Assembly: GCA_945884695.1 (NCBI GenBank)
Contig: CAMCYO010000002.1
Span: 1-64,000 of the forward strand
Source: Streptomyces griseus
Lineage (GTDB): Bacteria; Actinomycetota; Actinomycetes; Nanopelagicales; Nanopelagicaceae
Direction: 5' to 3'
DNA: 64,000 nucleotides
Shown here: positions 37,689 to 47,072 of the stretch, in pieces
Numbering within the stretch: the first letter of the stretch is position 1
Layout of the letters: every line of letters starts with the position of its first letter
Made by a program: the position numbers and the translations under genes
Notes under the pieces: generated by a model
Databases searched by the model: none
What the model was told of the DNA's origin: nothing
What the model saw: the letters and a program-made list of their open reading frames with translations, nothing else

Positions 37689-38779
37689 TTACGCGATCTC
37701 CTAATACGTCGAACGCTTTGGATGAGGGCACCTAGAAATAACAATATCGCAGCACCAGTAGTAAACCAGGCAACAGTTGAGCTAATGACTGAAACATTTA
37801 ACGCGAGCAAAGCTGATTCGCCAAGACCTACTCCTTTTGAATTTGTGAATTGAGCAAGAAGTGCGGTGGAACCAGTGGCAATTGAAGTAATTGGAATACT
37901 TAATTGTTTTTTCGAATTTGGCTCCAAAATAATATTTCTAACTCCATTGATTTGAACTCGTGAGTTCAAGGGAATCATTTGTAAATTCACCAAAACTGAT
38001 GTCTTGAAGTCATTTACTAAAGTAACAGGAAGTTTTTCTTTTTCTGAAGTTAAACGATACTTTCCAACTACTACTCGGAGTTTGTGTTGCTCTTTAAGTA
38101 TCGCCTCGTTGGCCTGTGTGGGCAGAGTAAAAGCATTTTGTTTTGAATAGCCCGGTGCTAAGAGAGTTGCTAAGCGCAACCGCACTCCATAAAGTTCAGA
38201 GGCAGGGACAACTGTGGTTAAGAGCGCTAAGGCACGCCTATTTACTGTGTATGAAGAGACCCTATCTGCTTGAATTGTTTCAACTTTATCCCATCCAGAA
38301 AAACTCTTATTAACTGCTACATCCCTACCAAGGAAGCTTTGAAGGCGCCCTTGACTTGCTAAGAAATAATATGAAAGTTCGTTCGGCGCTAAACGTTTAG
38401 CGAGAGTTAAACTGGGATGACCATAAGCAAGGGCAAATACCTCATCAGCAGAAGTTACATATTTGAGTTGAGAAAGCCAATTTTTAGCAGCTATATCTTC
38501 AAGTGGCAAAGCTAAAATATCATCTAATAAATTAGCGTCAATTAGCCAAGCACGAGGTTTGGGTGGTGGTGAGAAAACAAAGGATCCAATCTTTCCACTA
38601 GGAAGCAAAGATAAAGAGAGCTCGTCATTGAGAAATTCACCATTGATATCTCTATGAGGTAAAGAAACTACTGAAATTAAGTTTTTAGTTGCCGCTTGAG
38701 ATATTTGCGGAACTAAAACTGTTATAATAATTATAAGAATCACAATAACTCGCAAAAAAAACTTCTTGAGGGCTTTCAT
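37685..38779 (-). CDS. DUF6049-like membrane-anchored extracellular protein
   Basis: 364 residues. N-terminal signal or anchor (RVIVILIIIITVLVPQISQA, about 10-29) and a C-terminal helix (about 335-355, TTGAAILLFLGALIQ) followed by basic RRIRRSRK. The part between is extracellular and beta-rich by appearance (VTLVNDFKTSVLVNLQMIPL, IPITSIATGSTALLAQF). Position between a Nudix gene and murJ matches Rv3909 of mycobacteria, whose homologue I recall as about twice this length. Function unknown; neighbours suggest cell-envelope work. Overlaps both neighbours by 4 bases. Confidence 0.7.
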   Translation of the reverse strand: MKALKKFFLRVIVILIIIITVLVPQISQAATKNLISVVSLPHRDINGEFLNDELSLSLLPSGKIGSFVFSPPPKPRAWLIDANLLDDILALPLEDIAAKNWLSQLKYVTSADEVFALAYGHPSLTLAKRLAPNELSYYFLASQGRLQSFLGRDVAVNKSFSGWDKVETIQADRVSSYTVNRRALALLTTVVPASELYGVRLRLATLLAPGYSKQNAFTLPTQANEAILKEQHKLRVVVGKYRLTSEKEKLPVTLVNDFKTSVLVNLQMIPLNSRVQINGVRNIILEPNSKKQLSIPITSIATGSTALLAQFTNSKGVGLGESALLALNVSVISSTVAWFTTGAAILLFLGALIQSVRRIRRSRK

Positions 38780-39354
38780 ATTTCTAAATCACCACTACGA
38801 GCAATTAATTTCTTTTCATCTGGATAAGCTAGCTGGTCAATTATTTGCCCTAATGGGAACCAAGCAACTTCATCAACTTCAGTTATTTGTGGAGCTAAAG
38901 TTCCGCCTGTTTCGCGGAAGAGAAAATGATGCACCGTCTTGTGAATACGTTTACCACCAGCCATAAACCAAAAATCGATAGCTCCAAGCGATTTAGAAAT
39001 CTCACTTTCAATTCCAGTTTCTTCTAAAACTTCCCGCAGGGCTGCCTGTTCGGGAGTTTCATTTTCTTCAATATGTCCTTTTGGAAGAGACCAAAGCAAC
39101 CTCTCCTTTGTTGGGTCCTTAAGATCAAATCGCCCAATGAGCAATCCACGAGTTCCGGTTACATCGATAACAAGCCCACCTGCGCTGACTTCATCTACGC
39201 GTTTAGCGTAGGAACGGGCAGGCTTAGAAGGTTTTTTTGGTGCGCTCTTTTGTAGAGCGTTTGGATCTTGTGGTTGTAGGGCGCGATTCGCGGGCCGTCT
39301 GCGCCGCTTCTTTTTTTTCGTTCCTTCGCTGCCCGCACCAGGTGCCGGGTTCAT
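38776..39354 (-). CDS. Nudix hydrolase (MutT4-like)
   Basis: 192 residues from the ATG at 39352-39354 (MNPAPGAGSEG). A longer 261-codon frame would overlap pcnA and is rejected, also because the TACCCT -10 lies 6 bases before this ATG. A Lys/Arg-rich, Pro-rich N-terminus (KKKKRRRRPANRAL) of about 60 residues precedes the Nudix fold. The Nudix box GHIEENETPEQAALREVLEE is complete and is followed by TGI. It hydrolyses a nucleoside diphosphate linked to another group; substrate not clear. Divergent from pcnA by only 31 bases, as in other actinobacteria. Confidence 0.92.
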   Translation of the reverse strand: MNPAPGAGSEGTKKKKRRRRPANRALQPQDPNALQKSAPKKPSKPARSYAKRVDEVSAGGLVIDVTGTRGLLIGRFDLKDPTKERLLWSLPKGHIEENETPEQAALREVLEETGIESEISKSLGAIDFWFMAGGKRIHKTVHHFLFRETGGTLAPQITEVDEVAWFPLGQIIDQLAYPDEKKLIARSGDLEI

Positions 39355-39360
39355 GAAGTA

Positions 39361-39366
39361 AGGGTA
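39361..39366 (-). promoter_or_regulatory. -10 element (TACCCT) for the leaderless Nudix gene
   Basis: TACCCT on the minus strand, 6 bases before the ATG at 39354. On the other strand TAACCT (39372-39377 region) stands 7 bases before the pcnA GTG, so both divergent genes may be leaderless from a 31-base gap. Confidence 0.55.
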
Positions 39367-39385
39367 CTGCCCTAACCTTGCCTTT

Positions 39386-40825
39386 GTGACGAGTGCATTA
39401 GGAGCCGCAGGCGAACTCGCTATCCGGTCGCTGATCGAAAAGGCGCCAATGGCGAGTTCTTTAGCCGACGCCTTTAAAGGGGCTGGATTTCGATTAGCGC
39501 TAGTTGGTGGCCCTGTCCGCGATGCAATTTTAGGAAAACTTGGGAACGATTTAGATTTCACTACTAACGCTCATCCAAACCAAACAAAGAAAATTTTACA
39601 ATCTTGGGCTGAAAGCGTTTGGGAAACCGGAATAGTTTTCGGAACTGTCGCAGGCAAACGTGGCGAAACAACTGTAGAAGTTACAACATATAGATCAGAT
39701 AGTTATGAAACACAAAGCCGCAAACCCGAAGTCAAATTTGGTGATTCAATTGAGGCCGATTTAAGTCGGCGAGATTTCACAATTAACGCGATGGCACTTG
39801 AATTAACAGAAGGCGCACCAATTTTTATCGATCCACATAATGGTTTATCGGATTTAGGGAAGAAAATAATACGAACACCTACGACTCCCGAAAATTCTTT
39901 TTCCGACGATCCATTGCGAATGATGCGTAGCGCAAGATTTGCAAGCCAGCTTAACTTTGCGATTGCAGATGAAGTATTACTTGCAATGAAAAATATGTGT
40001 GGACGTATTTCAATTATCTCGGCAGAGAGAGTTCGTGATGAACTAACAAAAATAATTATGTCACCTAATCCACGGTTGGGAATTACTATCCTGGTTGAAA
40101 CTGGGATTGCCGAACTTGTGCTTCCCGAGATACCTAAATTACAACTCGAGATTGATGAACACCATCATCATAAAGATGTTTACGAACACACACTGACAGT
40201 TTTAGAACAAGCGATGGCATATGAAAATCGCCTAGGAGGAGCAAATTTAGTCATACGACTTGCTGCATTAATGCATGATGTTGGAAAACCTAAAACACGA
40301 GCTCTCATTGCCGGCGGAGGGGTTTCATTTCATCACCATGAAGTTGTTGGCGCACGTTTAACAAAAGAACGATTGAAAACGCTGCGATTCGACGGTAATA
40401 CAGTTGATGATGTTGCAACGTTAGTGGCATTACATTTAAGGTTTCACGGATACGGTGATGGAGAATGGACCGATTCAGCAGTACGCCGCTATGTCAGGGA
40501 CGCAGGTGAATTACTTACACATCTTCATGTACTTACTCGCGCCGATTGCACTACACGAAACAAGCGTAAAGCTGAGTCGTTAGCTCTTACCTATCAATCA
40601 CTAGAAGAGCGAATCGATGAACTCATGGAGAAAGAAGAACTCTCGAAAATCCGTCCAGATCTAGATGGAGAAGAAGTTATGCGCTTACTCCAACTCAAAC
40701 CTTCTCGGGCGGTGGGAGATGCAATGGATTTTTTACTAGAACTCCGACTTGAACGCGGACCTCTTGGCACGGGATTGGCCGAGATCGAACTACTGAAATG
40801 GTGGACAACTAGGAAACAAAACTAA
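39386..40825 (+). CDS. pcnA: CCA tRNA nucleotidyltransferase / poly(A)-polymerase family with HD domain
   Basis: 479 residues. Adds or repairs the CCA end of tRNAs. Nucleotidyltransferase motif LVGGPVRDAILGKLGNDLDF with the two catalytic aspartates, then RRDFTINAMAL and the DDPLRMMRSARFASQL template region. A C-terminal HD domain has ALMHDVGKPKTRAL and histidines in DEHHHHKDVYEHT. GTG start. At least one tRNA here (tRNA-Ala) has no encoded CCA, so this enzyme is needed. Ends overlapping the MFS gene by 17 bases. Confidence 0.95.
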   Translation: MTSALGAAGELAIRSLIEKAPMASSLADAFKGAGFRLALVGGPVRDAILGKLGNDLDFTTNAHPNQTKKILQSWAESVWETGIVFGTVAGKRGETTVEVTTYRSDSYETQSRKPEVKFGDSIEADLSRRDFTINAMALELTEGAPIFIDPHNGLSDLGKKIIRTPTTPENSFSDDPLRMMRSARFASQLNFAIADEVLLAMKNMCGRISIISAERVRDELTKIIMSPNPRLGITILVETGIAELVLPEIPKLQLEIDEHHHHKDVYEHTLTVLEQAMAYENRLGGANLVIRLAALMHDVGKPKTRALIAGGGVSFHHHEVVGARLTKERLKTLRFDGNTVDDVATLVALHLRFHGYGDGEWTDSAVRRYVRDAGELLTHLHVLTRADCTTRNKRKAESLALTYQSLEERIDELMEKEELSKIRPDLDGEEVMRLLQLKPSRAVGDAMDFLLELRLERGPLGTGLAEIELLKWWTTRKQN

Positions 40826-42089
40826 ATTTTGATTTCCTTAATAGTCGCAAGCCAGTAATCAAACTAACGGCAGAAACTATTAGAGGAAGCAAAACTGATT
40901 TCCCTGAAGCCGGAAGAATTAACGCAGCTATAAGTGCTCCGCCAACAATTGCCCCATTTACTACAACATCGTAAACAGCAAAAACACGACCACGGAAGTA
41001 ATCATTTATTTTTGATTGAACTAAAGCATCATTTGTTACTTTAAGACTTTGACCAAAAACGCTTCCAAAGAAAGCCGTCATATATAAAGGAAAAGGCTGT
41101 TGAGAAAGTGCTAAAAAAAGAGGCGGGAAAACATTAAGAAAAATCATCAATCTAATCCACCTGTGGCGGCCAAAGCGCGAAACCCCAAAAGGTGCAAGCA
41201 GAGCACCGCATGTAATTCCAACCCCAGCTATAGATAGAGCAAGTGCTAAACCAGAGAGCCCAGCTTCAGGATTGTCAGGAGAATTAAAAGTATTTCTCTC
41301 TAAAAGTAGGGCTACAAGGAGTAGGGCAGTTAAAGAGCCACGTTGCACGGCCGTTGCAAAAATTCCTCGAGCCGCATCTGCATGGTTTTTTAGGAAAGAA
41401 AAACCCTCCCGCATTTCAACAAAACCTTGAGAAAAACTAGGTGATTTCTTCTCGTGATCTAAGGGCCCAATTTCATTCTTTTTTAATCGTAACACCAGCG
41501 ATGATGCAAGAAAGTATCCACATGAAGCAACAAGAATAATGAATGCATCAGAGTGATTAGCGCTACTAAAAGGTTCCAGAATTTTACGAATTCCAAATCC
41601 AACGCCACCCCCCAACACAACAAGAATTGAACCTCCAGTAACAGCCATAGCGTTTGCGCTTATTAACGAAGGTTGATCTGTTAAAAGTGGAAGCCCGGCC
41701 GATAACCCAGCAAGAATGAGTCTGTTTATACCAAAAGCAAAGAGGACAACAATAGTTAATTCAAGTCCAGTCTTACCTTGAAAAATAAGGACTGAAATAA
41801 TGAGTAAATCTATTCCGCGAATCAAATTAGAGAAAAAGATAGCCCTTTGTCTCGACACTCGGTCAAGAATTGTTCCGATAAAAGGACCAATAAGTGAATA
41901 CGGTAATAAAACAGTTGCAAAAGCTAGTGCTGCATTGAGAGCGTTAGTTTGCCTCTCCGGAGAGAAAAGAATAAAAGAAGCAAGCGCGCTTTGAAAGATT
42001 CCATCTGTGGCTTGCCCCATCCAACGTGCAGCAAACAAGCGAGAAAGTCTAGGGTGGCGCAAAAGTCCCAGGAAATTCAAACCTTGCAT
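40809..42089 (-). CDS. Major facilitator superfamily transporter
   Basis: 426 residues, about 12 helices. Features: PYSLIGPFIGTILDRVSRQRA near residue 60-80 (loop 2-3 motif; core DRVSRQR), and FGVSRFGRHRWIRLM in the middle. Resembles the MFS_3/EntS-like exporter group, by impression rather than by alignment. Convergent with pcnA and divergent from the DUF5318 gene by 50 bases. Substrate unknown; an efflux role is plausible. Confidence 0.85.
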   Translation of the reverse strand: MQGLNFLGLLRHPRLSRLFAARWMGQATDGIFQSALASFILFSPERQTNALNAALAFATVLLPYSLIGPFIGTILDRVSRQRAIFFSNLIRGIDLLIISVLIFQGKTGLELTIVVLFAFGINRLILAGLSAGLPLLTDQPSLISANAMAVTGGSILVVLGGGVGFGIRKILEPFSSANHSDAFIILVASCGYFLASSLVLRLKKNEIGPLDHEKKSPSFSQGFVEMREGFSFLKNHADAARGIFATAVQRGSLTALLLVALLLERNTFNSPDNPEAGLSGLALALSIAGVGITCGALLAPFGVSRFGRHRWIRLMIFLNVFPPLFLALSQQPFPLYMTAFFGSVFGQSLKVTNDALVQSKINDYFRGRVFAVYDVVVNGAIVGGALIAALILPASGKSVLLPLIVSAVSLITGLRLLRKSKFSFVS

Positions 42090-42095
42090 AACAGT

Positions 42096-42101
42096 AGAAT
42101 A
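42096..42101 (-). promoter_or_regulatory. -10 element (TATTCT) for the leaderless MFS gene
   Basis: TATTCT on the minus strand, 6 bases before the ATG at 42089; no ribosome site between. Confidence 0.55.
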
Positions 42102-42126
42102 GTTTCTTTATTGGAATACGGCTCGT

Positions 42127-42132
42127 TATTCT
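42127..42132 (+). promoter_or_regulatory. -10 element (TATTCT) of the DUF5318 gene
   Basis: TATTCT with 7 bases to the ATG at 42140, so at most a one-base leader. It stands back to back with the MFS promoter. Confidence 0.45.
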
Positions 42133-42139
42133 TATCTTT

Positions 42140-42553
42140 ATGATTTCTCAGCGCGCCTATATCGACTACACCCTAGATAAAAGGGCAACCTTGAGCGCCC
42201 TTTTCCGTGGAATCGTAAATGCTTGCGACGCAGACCCTTATCTTTTACTCGCAGCAAAATTTCATGGAGTGAGAGTCGAACGTTCATGTCCTGTTTGCAA
42301 AAAGAAGTCACTTGTCGAACTCAGATATACATACGGAGATCAACTCGGGCAATTCTCCGGGCGAATCAAATCCTTAGATGAGTTGGTTGAGATGGAAAAA
42401 GAATTCGGTGAATTTCGAGTGTATGTTGTAGAGGTCTGTAGAGAGTGCTCATGGAACCACTTATGTGCATCTTTCCTACTTGGAGACGGTGAATTTCGAA
42501 AACCTCCCAGGAAGCAGCGAACTCTTGAAGATGATGATTGGGTTAAGAGGTAA
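42140..42553 (+). CDS. DUF5318 family protein (zinc-ribbon-like)
   Basis: 137 residues. Unknown function, conserved in actinobacteria directly upstream of ponA (Rv0049 in mycobacteria). Two CxxC pairs (CPVCKKK and CRECSWN) flank a middle segment and suggest a zinc ribbon. The N-terminal DYTLDKRATLSALFRGIV is typical of the family. Nine bases separate it from ponA, though ponA also has its own -10. A role in regulating peptidoglycan synthesis is only a guess from position. Confidence 0.85.
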   Translation: MISQRAYIDYTLDKRATLSALFRGIVNACDADPYLLLAAKFHGVRVERSCPVCKKKSLVELRYTYGDQLGQFSGRIKSLDELVEMEKEFGEFRVYVVEVCRECSWNHLCASFLLGDGEFRKPPRKQRTLEDDDWVKR

Positions 42554-42556
42554 CCT
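42551..42556 (+). promoter_or_regulatory. -10 element (TAACCT) for leaderless ponA
   Basis: TAACCT overlaps the stop of the DUF5318 gene and ends 6 bases before the ATG at 42563. Confidence 0.5.
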
Positions 42557-42562
42557 TTAGTC

Positions 42563-44491
42563 ATGATCCGCAAGGTCTTTTTTCGAATCGCCATATTTGG
42601 CGGCGGTATTGCCTTTATTATTGGCACAGCAGCTTTTGCATATGCGTATTTTACAGTCAGCATTCCAAACCCGAATGATTATGTAAACAGTCAAGCAACA
42701 ATTATTCAATATTCCAATGGAGCAGAAATTGGCAGAATTGGCGCGCAAAATCGGACGATAGTTCCTCTGGCAAAGATTCCACTCAATGTTCGCCATGCAG
42801 TTTTAGCAGCAGAGGATAGAAGCTTCTATACCAATCGCGCATTTAGCGTTACTGGCATCTTGAGGGCTGTCGTAAATAACTTACGAGGTGGCGCTTTGCA
42901 AGGTGGATCAACAATTACACAACAATATGCAAAAACAGCATTTCTCACACCAGAGAGAAGCATTCAAAGAAAAATCAAAGAACTTGTTATTGCAATCAAA
43001 CTTGAAAATCAACTATCAAAAGACCAAATTTTTGAAAACTATCTCAACACTATTTACTTTGGTCGAGGCTCTTATGGCGTAGAAACCGCTGCGCAGCAAT
43101 ATTTTAATAGAACCGTAAACCACCTAACACTTGCACAATCTGCCGTCCTAGCAAGCATTCTTAGATCTCCTGGATATTACGACCCGTCGTATTCAAAAGA
43201 AAACGCTGATAGATTAACTAATCGATTCAATTATGTGGTCAATGGAATGCTCGACGCTAATTGGATTACACAGAAGGAAGTAGATTCAATTAAGTTCCCA
43301 CTTGTTCGTGAACGAATAACTTCTGGATCACTTTCTGGTCCAAAAGGTCACGTCATCGCTCTGGCACAAAAAGAACTCAATAGCCTGGGATTTAACGACG
43401 ATCAATTAATGATTGGCGGATTAATCGTAAGAACAACCCTTGATCAAAAAGCCCAGCAATCTGCAGTAGACGCGGTTGATAAACAAACTCCAGCTAAGGC
43501 ACCCGAAGATTTACATATTGGACTTGTTGCAATTAGACCAGGCACCGGCGAAATTATTGCTCTCTATGGCGGAAAAGATTATTTAGTGCGTCAACTCAGT
43601 GACGCAACTCAAGCAATAGCACTTGCTGGCTCAACTTTTAAACCATTTGCACTTATTGCCGCGCTAGAACAAGGAATCCCGCTGACATCAGTTTGGGATG
43701 GAGATTCACCACAAATTTTTGACGATTTAGGCAAGCCTTATCCTGTTTCAAATTATGGCGATGAACAATGGGGACAAGTTGGATTACTTAAAGCAACTGC
43801 TCATTCAGTCAATACGGTTTACGTTCCACTCGGAATTAAAGTTGGCCCAGATAAAGTAGTTGAAGTTGCTCGGAGGGCCGGAATTCCTCAATCGGTTGCA
43901 CTCATGCCAACTCCATCGGTCGTTCTTGGGCCAGCAAGCCCACATGTGATTGATGTTGCTGCAGCTTATGCAACTTTCGCCGCGCAAGGAGTTTATGCAA
44001 AACCATTTCTTATTAGCCAAGTTCAAGGGCCAAATAAAGGTGTTCTTTATGAAGCGAAACCTCAAGGACAAGAAGTTTTTTCCAAAGATGTCATGGCCGA
44101 TTTAACGTATGCGCTAGGTGAAGTTGTACGTAATGGAACTGCAACATATGGAACATCGGGCTTAAAAAGACCTGCTGCGGGTAAGACCGGAACAAGCGAG
44201 CAGAACGCCTCAGCATGGTTTAGCGGTTACACACCACAACTTGCAGCCTCTGTTGCATTTTTTAGAGACAATGCATCAATAACACTCAATGGAATTGGTG
44301 GACTTACTTCAGTAACAGGTGGAACTTTCCCAGCAAAAGTCTGGACCGCGTTTATGAAAGGCGCGCTTAAAGGCGAACCAAGGATGTATTTTCCAAAGCC
44401 TGTAAATATTGGCGGAACAGATCCGATTGTGATGGCTACACCTTCTCCTTCAACCCAACCAATCAGCCCAACTCCAAGCCAAACACCTTAA
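42563..44491 (+). CDS. ponA: Class A penicillin-binding protein
   Basis: 642 residues. Bifunctional peptidoglycan glycosyltransferase and transpeptidase. One N-terminal helix (about 10-30). The GT51 domain has AAEDRSFY (catalytic E84), GGSTITQQYAKT and IYFGRGSYGVETAA. The transpeptidase domain has STFK (S357, K360), SVN (S415-N417) and KTGTSE (K541). The C-terminal tail is Pro/Ser/Thr-rich (SPSTQPISPTPSQTP). It is followed 10 bases later by a GT87-like gene, as in mycobacteria and Streptomyces. Confidence 0.96.
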   Translation: MIRKVFFRIAIFGGGIAFIIGTAAFAYAYFTVSIPNPNDYVNSQATIIQYSNGAEIGRIGAQNRTIVPLAKIPLNVRHAVLAAEDRSFYTNRAFSVTGILRAVVNNLRGGALQGGSTITQQYAKTAFLTPERSIQRKIKELVIAIKLENQLSKDQIFENYLNTIYFGRGSYGVETAAQQYFNRTVNHLTLAQSAVLASILRSPGYYDPSYSKENADRLTNRFNYVVNGMLDANWITQKEVDSIKFPLVRERITSGSLSGPKGHVIALAQKELNSLGFNDDQLMIGGLIVRTTLDQKAQQSAVDAVDKQTPAKAPEDLHIGLVAIRPGTGEIIALYGGKDYLVRQLSDATQAIALAGSTFKPFALIAALEQGIPLTSVWDGDSPQIFDDLGKPYPVSNYGDEQWGQVGLLKATAHSVNTVYVPLGIKVGPDKVVEVARRAGIPQSVALMPTPSVVLGPASPHVIDVAAAYATFAAQGVYAKPFLISQVQGPNKGVLYEAKPQGQEVFSKDVMADLTYALGEVVRNGTATYGTSGLKRPAAGKTGTSEQNASAWFSGYTPQLAASVAFFRDNASITLNGIGGLTSVTGGTFPAKVWTAFMKGALKGEPRMYFPKPVNIGGTDPIVMATPSPSTQPISPTPSQTP

Positions 44492-44501
44492 GGAAGGTGC
44501 A

Positions 44502-45743
44502 ATGCGCACTGCCTTTAGATGGAGTCCGTTACTCCTAACGCTTATTGGTTTAACTCTTTTGGCGTCCGCGCTCTCCTTTGTTAAGTCAGGGCACTGCCGG
44601 GATAATCTATGGGCATCACCGGATGTTGCAATTCATGCGTGCTATTCAGATATCCCAGCTTTATTTACAAGTCGTCATCTAGATGAACATCAATGGTCAT
44701 ACATGGGTGGTTCAACATCTGTCGAGTACCCAACTCTGATGGGTGTAGTTATGTGGGCAACAGCGTGGTTGGTTCCTAACGGAGATAGTTCACCACGAAC
44801 ATATTTCGATATTAATATCTTCTTCATTGCTCTCCTTCTTCTAGCAAGTGTTCTCATCGTTGCAAGAATCAGGCCAGAATTTGCATATCTTGTTCCTCTC
44901 TCCCCTGCGTTAATTGCATCCCTTTATATAAATTGGGATTTATGGGGCATTGCAACAATGCTCTTAGCAATACACTTTTTTGATCGCCATAAGTATTCTT
45001 TAAGTGCGGTTTCATTGGCAGTCTCAATTGCAACAAAATTCTTTCCTGTATTACTTATATTGCCCGCCCTTTTTATTCTTTGGCGGAAAAATGAAATACG
45101 TGACGCAGTAAAATATTTAGGCATTACTGTAGGTATTTGGCTACTGATAAATCTGCCTGTTGTTTTAACTACACCTAGAGGATGGTGGACTTTCTACCAG
45201 TTAAATCTCTCTCGCGATTCTGAATGGGGATCAATTTGGTATGCCTTTTCACTTTTAGGTTTTAACATAAAAAATCTAAATTACATTTCGATACTCCTCC
45301 TGCTTGCAATTTTTTCTGCGATGGCTATTTATTTATTTGAACTTCCCAATATTCCAACTCTTGCTCAAGTAAGTTTTATCTTGATGGCCAGTGTTTTGTG
45401 TGTTGGAAAAGTTTATTCACCACAGTATGTACTCTGGTTAGTTCCATTGGCAGTGATTGCCATGACCGACAAGAGAGCTCTACCTGCATTTTGGATATGG
45501 CAGATAGGTGAAATGATTTATCACCTTGCAATTTGGCAACACCTGGCGAGCGGGTCTGGTGGGCATCATTTCGGGCTTCCAGCCGGGGGTTATGCCATCG
45601 CAACCCTGCTTCGTGCCGGTGTTTGCGCCTATTTCATAGCGGTATTGGTCGCTCATAGCCTTAAAAAGCGCTCTCCACAGGGCAGAGATGGGCGCAGGCC
45701 GCTCCTGGATTTTCTATTCGGCTCATCATCGAGTTACCCTTAA
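44502..45743 (+). CDS. GT87/DUF2029-like polytopic membrane glycosyltransferase
   Basis: 413 residues, about 10-11 helices. Fold GT-C features: the first extracytoplasmic loop after helix 1 carries acidic residues (SPDVAIHACYSDIPALF) and later YMGGSTSVEYPTLMG. The PALIASLYINWDLWGI segment with an acidic residue between helices is typical of the family. Mycobacterial members use polyprenyl-phosphate mannose to build lipomannan or arabinomannan. Position after ponA matches Rv0051. Donor and acceptor here are unknown. Confidence 0.85.
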   Translation: MRTAFRWSPLLLTLIGLTLLASALSFVKSGHCRDNLWASPDVAIHACYSDIPALFTSRHLDEHQWSYMGGSTSVEYPTLMGVVMWATAWLVPNGDSSPRTYFDINIFFIALLLLASVLIVARIRPEFAYLVPLSPALIASLYINWDLWGIATMLLAIHFFDRHKYSLSAVSLAVSIATKFFPVLLILPALFILWRKNEIRDAVKYLGITVGIWLLINLPVVLTTPRGWWTFYQLNLSRDSEWGSIWYAFSLLGFNIKNLNYISILLLLAIFSAMAIYLFELPNIPTLAQVSFILMASVLCVGKVYSPQYVLWLVPLAVIAMTDKRALPAFWIWQIGEMIYHLAIWQHLASGSGGHHFGLPAGGYAIATLLRAGVCAYFIAVLVAHSLKKRSPQGRDGRRPLLDFLFGSSSSYP

Positions 45744-45808
45744 CCCCTTGCCTGGCAGGTCAATCTTTTTAAGATTTACTCAAAAGGTGGGAGCAGTAAC
45801 TCTCCTGT

Positions 45809-45823
45809 CACGGAAATACCGTG
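45809..45823 (+). promoter_or_regulatory. Hairpin in the rpsF leader
   Basis: CACGG-AAATA-CCGTG, 34 bases before the rpsF ATG, inside the 113-base leader. Could be part of an S6:S18 autoregulatory structure, but I could not match the full known motif. Confidence 0.3.
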
Positions 45824-45856
45824 GCCGCTTTAGTCCAGAGGAGGTCGGGTTAACGC

Positions 45857-46141
45857 ATGCGTCACTATGAATTAATGGTCATCCTTGATCCAGAGTTAGA
45901 AGAAAGAACAGTTACACCAAGCCTTGAGACATATCTCAAGATCATCAAAGAATCCGGCGGTCGCGTCGACAAGCTCGATGTTTGGGGCAAGCGTCGCATG
46001 TCATTTGAGATCCAAAAGAAGTCCGAAGGAATCTACGCAGTTGTTGATATGCACTGCGAGCCAGCTGCGATTAAAGAGTTGGATCGTCAACTCAATTTAA
46101 ATGAAGCAGTTCTGCGCACCAAAGTTATGCGTCCAGAATAA
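45857..46141 (+). CDS. rpsF: 30S ribosomal protein S6
   Basis: 94 residues. Binds the 16S central domain together with S18. [16 protein letters not shown] is the canonical start and the [15 protein letters not shown] strand is present. A strong GAGGAGG site lies upstream. First gene of rpsF-ssb-rpsR-rplI. Confidence 0.97.
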   Translation: MRHYELMVILDPELEERTVTPSLETYLKIIKESGGRVDKLDVWGKRRMSFEIQKKSEGIYAVVDMHCEPAAIKELDRQLNLNEAVLRTKVMRPE

Positions 46142-46196
46142 ATTCGAAACGCAACTTTAATCAGCATTAGAGTCAAGTAGATACGAGGAAACTAAA

Positions 46197-46697
46197 ATGG
46201 CAGCAGGAGATACCAACATCACACTCATCGGTAATTTAACCGATGATCCAGAACTTCGCTTCACACCTTCTGGTTATGCAGTTGCAAATTTTACTGTTGC
46301 ATCAACGCCTCGAAACTACGACAAAGCAACTAATACATGGAAAGACGGAGAAACACTTTTTCTTCGTTGCTCAATCTGGCGTGAAGCTGCAGAGAGCGTT
46401 GCTGAATCTCTTTCAAAAGGAACTCGCGTCATTGTTTCCGGTCGTTTAAAACAGCGCTCGTATGACACCAAAGAGGGAGAGAAGCGAACAGTCTTTGAAT
46501 TAGAAGTTGATGAAATTGGTCCATCACTGCGTTACGCAACAGCAAAGGTCACTCGTACCCAACGCGGAGCCGCAACTGGCGGATTCTCAGCACCAACAGG
46601 TGATGTTGTCAACGAAGATCCATGGGCTGCAGCATCAACACCATCAACCGGAGGCGGCTGGGCAAGTTCCACCGCTGACGATCAACCACCCTTTTAA
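46197..46697 (+). CDS. ssb: Single-stranded DNA-binding protein
   Basis: 166 residues. OB fold in residues 1-110 ([50 protein letters not shown]). A Gly/Ser/Ala-rich linker then leads to the acidic tip DDQPPF, which recruits replication and repair partners. Sits between rpsF and rpsR as in most bacteria, 55 bases after rpsF. Confidence 0.97.
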   Translation: MAAGDTNITLIGNLTDDPELRFTPSGYAVANFTVASTPRNYDKATNTWKDGETLFLRCSIWREAAESVAESLSKGTRVIVSGRLKQRSYDTKEGEKRTVFELEVDEIGPSLRYATAKVTRTQRGAATGGFSAPTGDVVNEDPWAAASTPSTGGGWASSTADDQPPF

Positions 46698-46770
46698 TCC
46701 ACCCACTATCCATCCATTCCTGCACCAATAGATAAGCAATTGGGCAGGGCACCCGAAAAGGAGCACCACA

Positions 46771-47058
46771 ATGGGAGCACGCAATAACAGAGCGCTGAAA
46801 GAGCCGAAAAATAAGTCGGCTAAAGCTGCAGCGCTCAATAAGAAGTTTAAAAAGAAGCCATGTAGTTTCTGTCGCGACAAAGTGACATATATCGATTACA
46901 AAGATATTGCCACATTGCGCAAATACATCTCCGATCGCGGAAAGATTCGCGCTCGCCGAGTGACAGGTGCCTGCACACAACATCAACGCTCGGTTGCAAC
47001 AGCTGTTAAGAACAGCCGTGAAGTTGCACTCTTGCCCTACACATCTACAGCGCGATAA
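46771..47058 (+). CDS. rpsR: 30S ribosomal protein S18
   Basis: 95 residues. Basic N-terminus followed by [18 protein letters not shown] and [20 protein letters not shown]. CxxC plus a third cysteine mark the zinc-binding (C+) form of S18. The N-terminal extension of about 25 residues is typical of actinobacterial forms. AAGGAG lies 10 bases upstream. 14 bases before rplI. Confidence 0.96.
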   Translation: MGARNNRALKEPKNKSAKAAALNKKFKKKPCSFCRDKVTYIDYKDIATLRKYISDRGKIRARRVTGACTQHQRSVATAVKNSREVALLPYTSTAR

Positions 47059-47072
47059 GGGGATATTAAAAA

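Noticed and set aside
39355-39561. N-terminal extension of the Nudix gene by 69 codons
   Set aside because: It would overlap the pcnA start on the other strand. A -10 element stands 6 bases before the shorter start.
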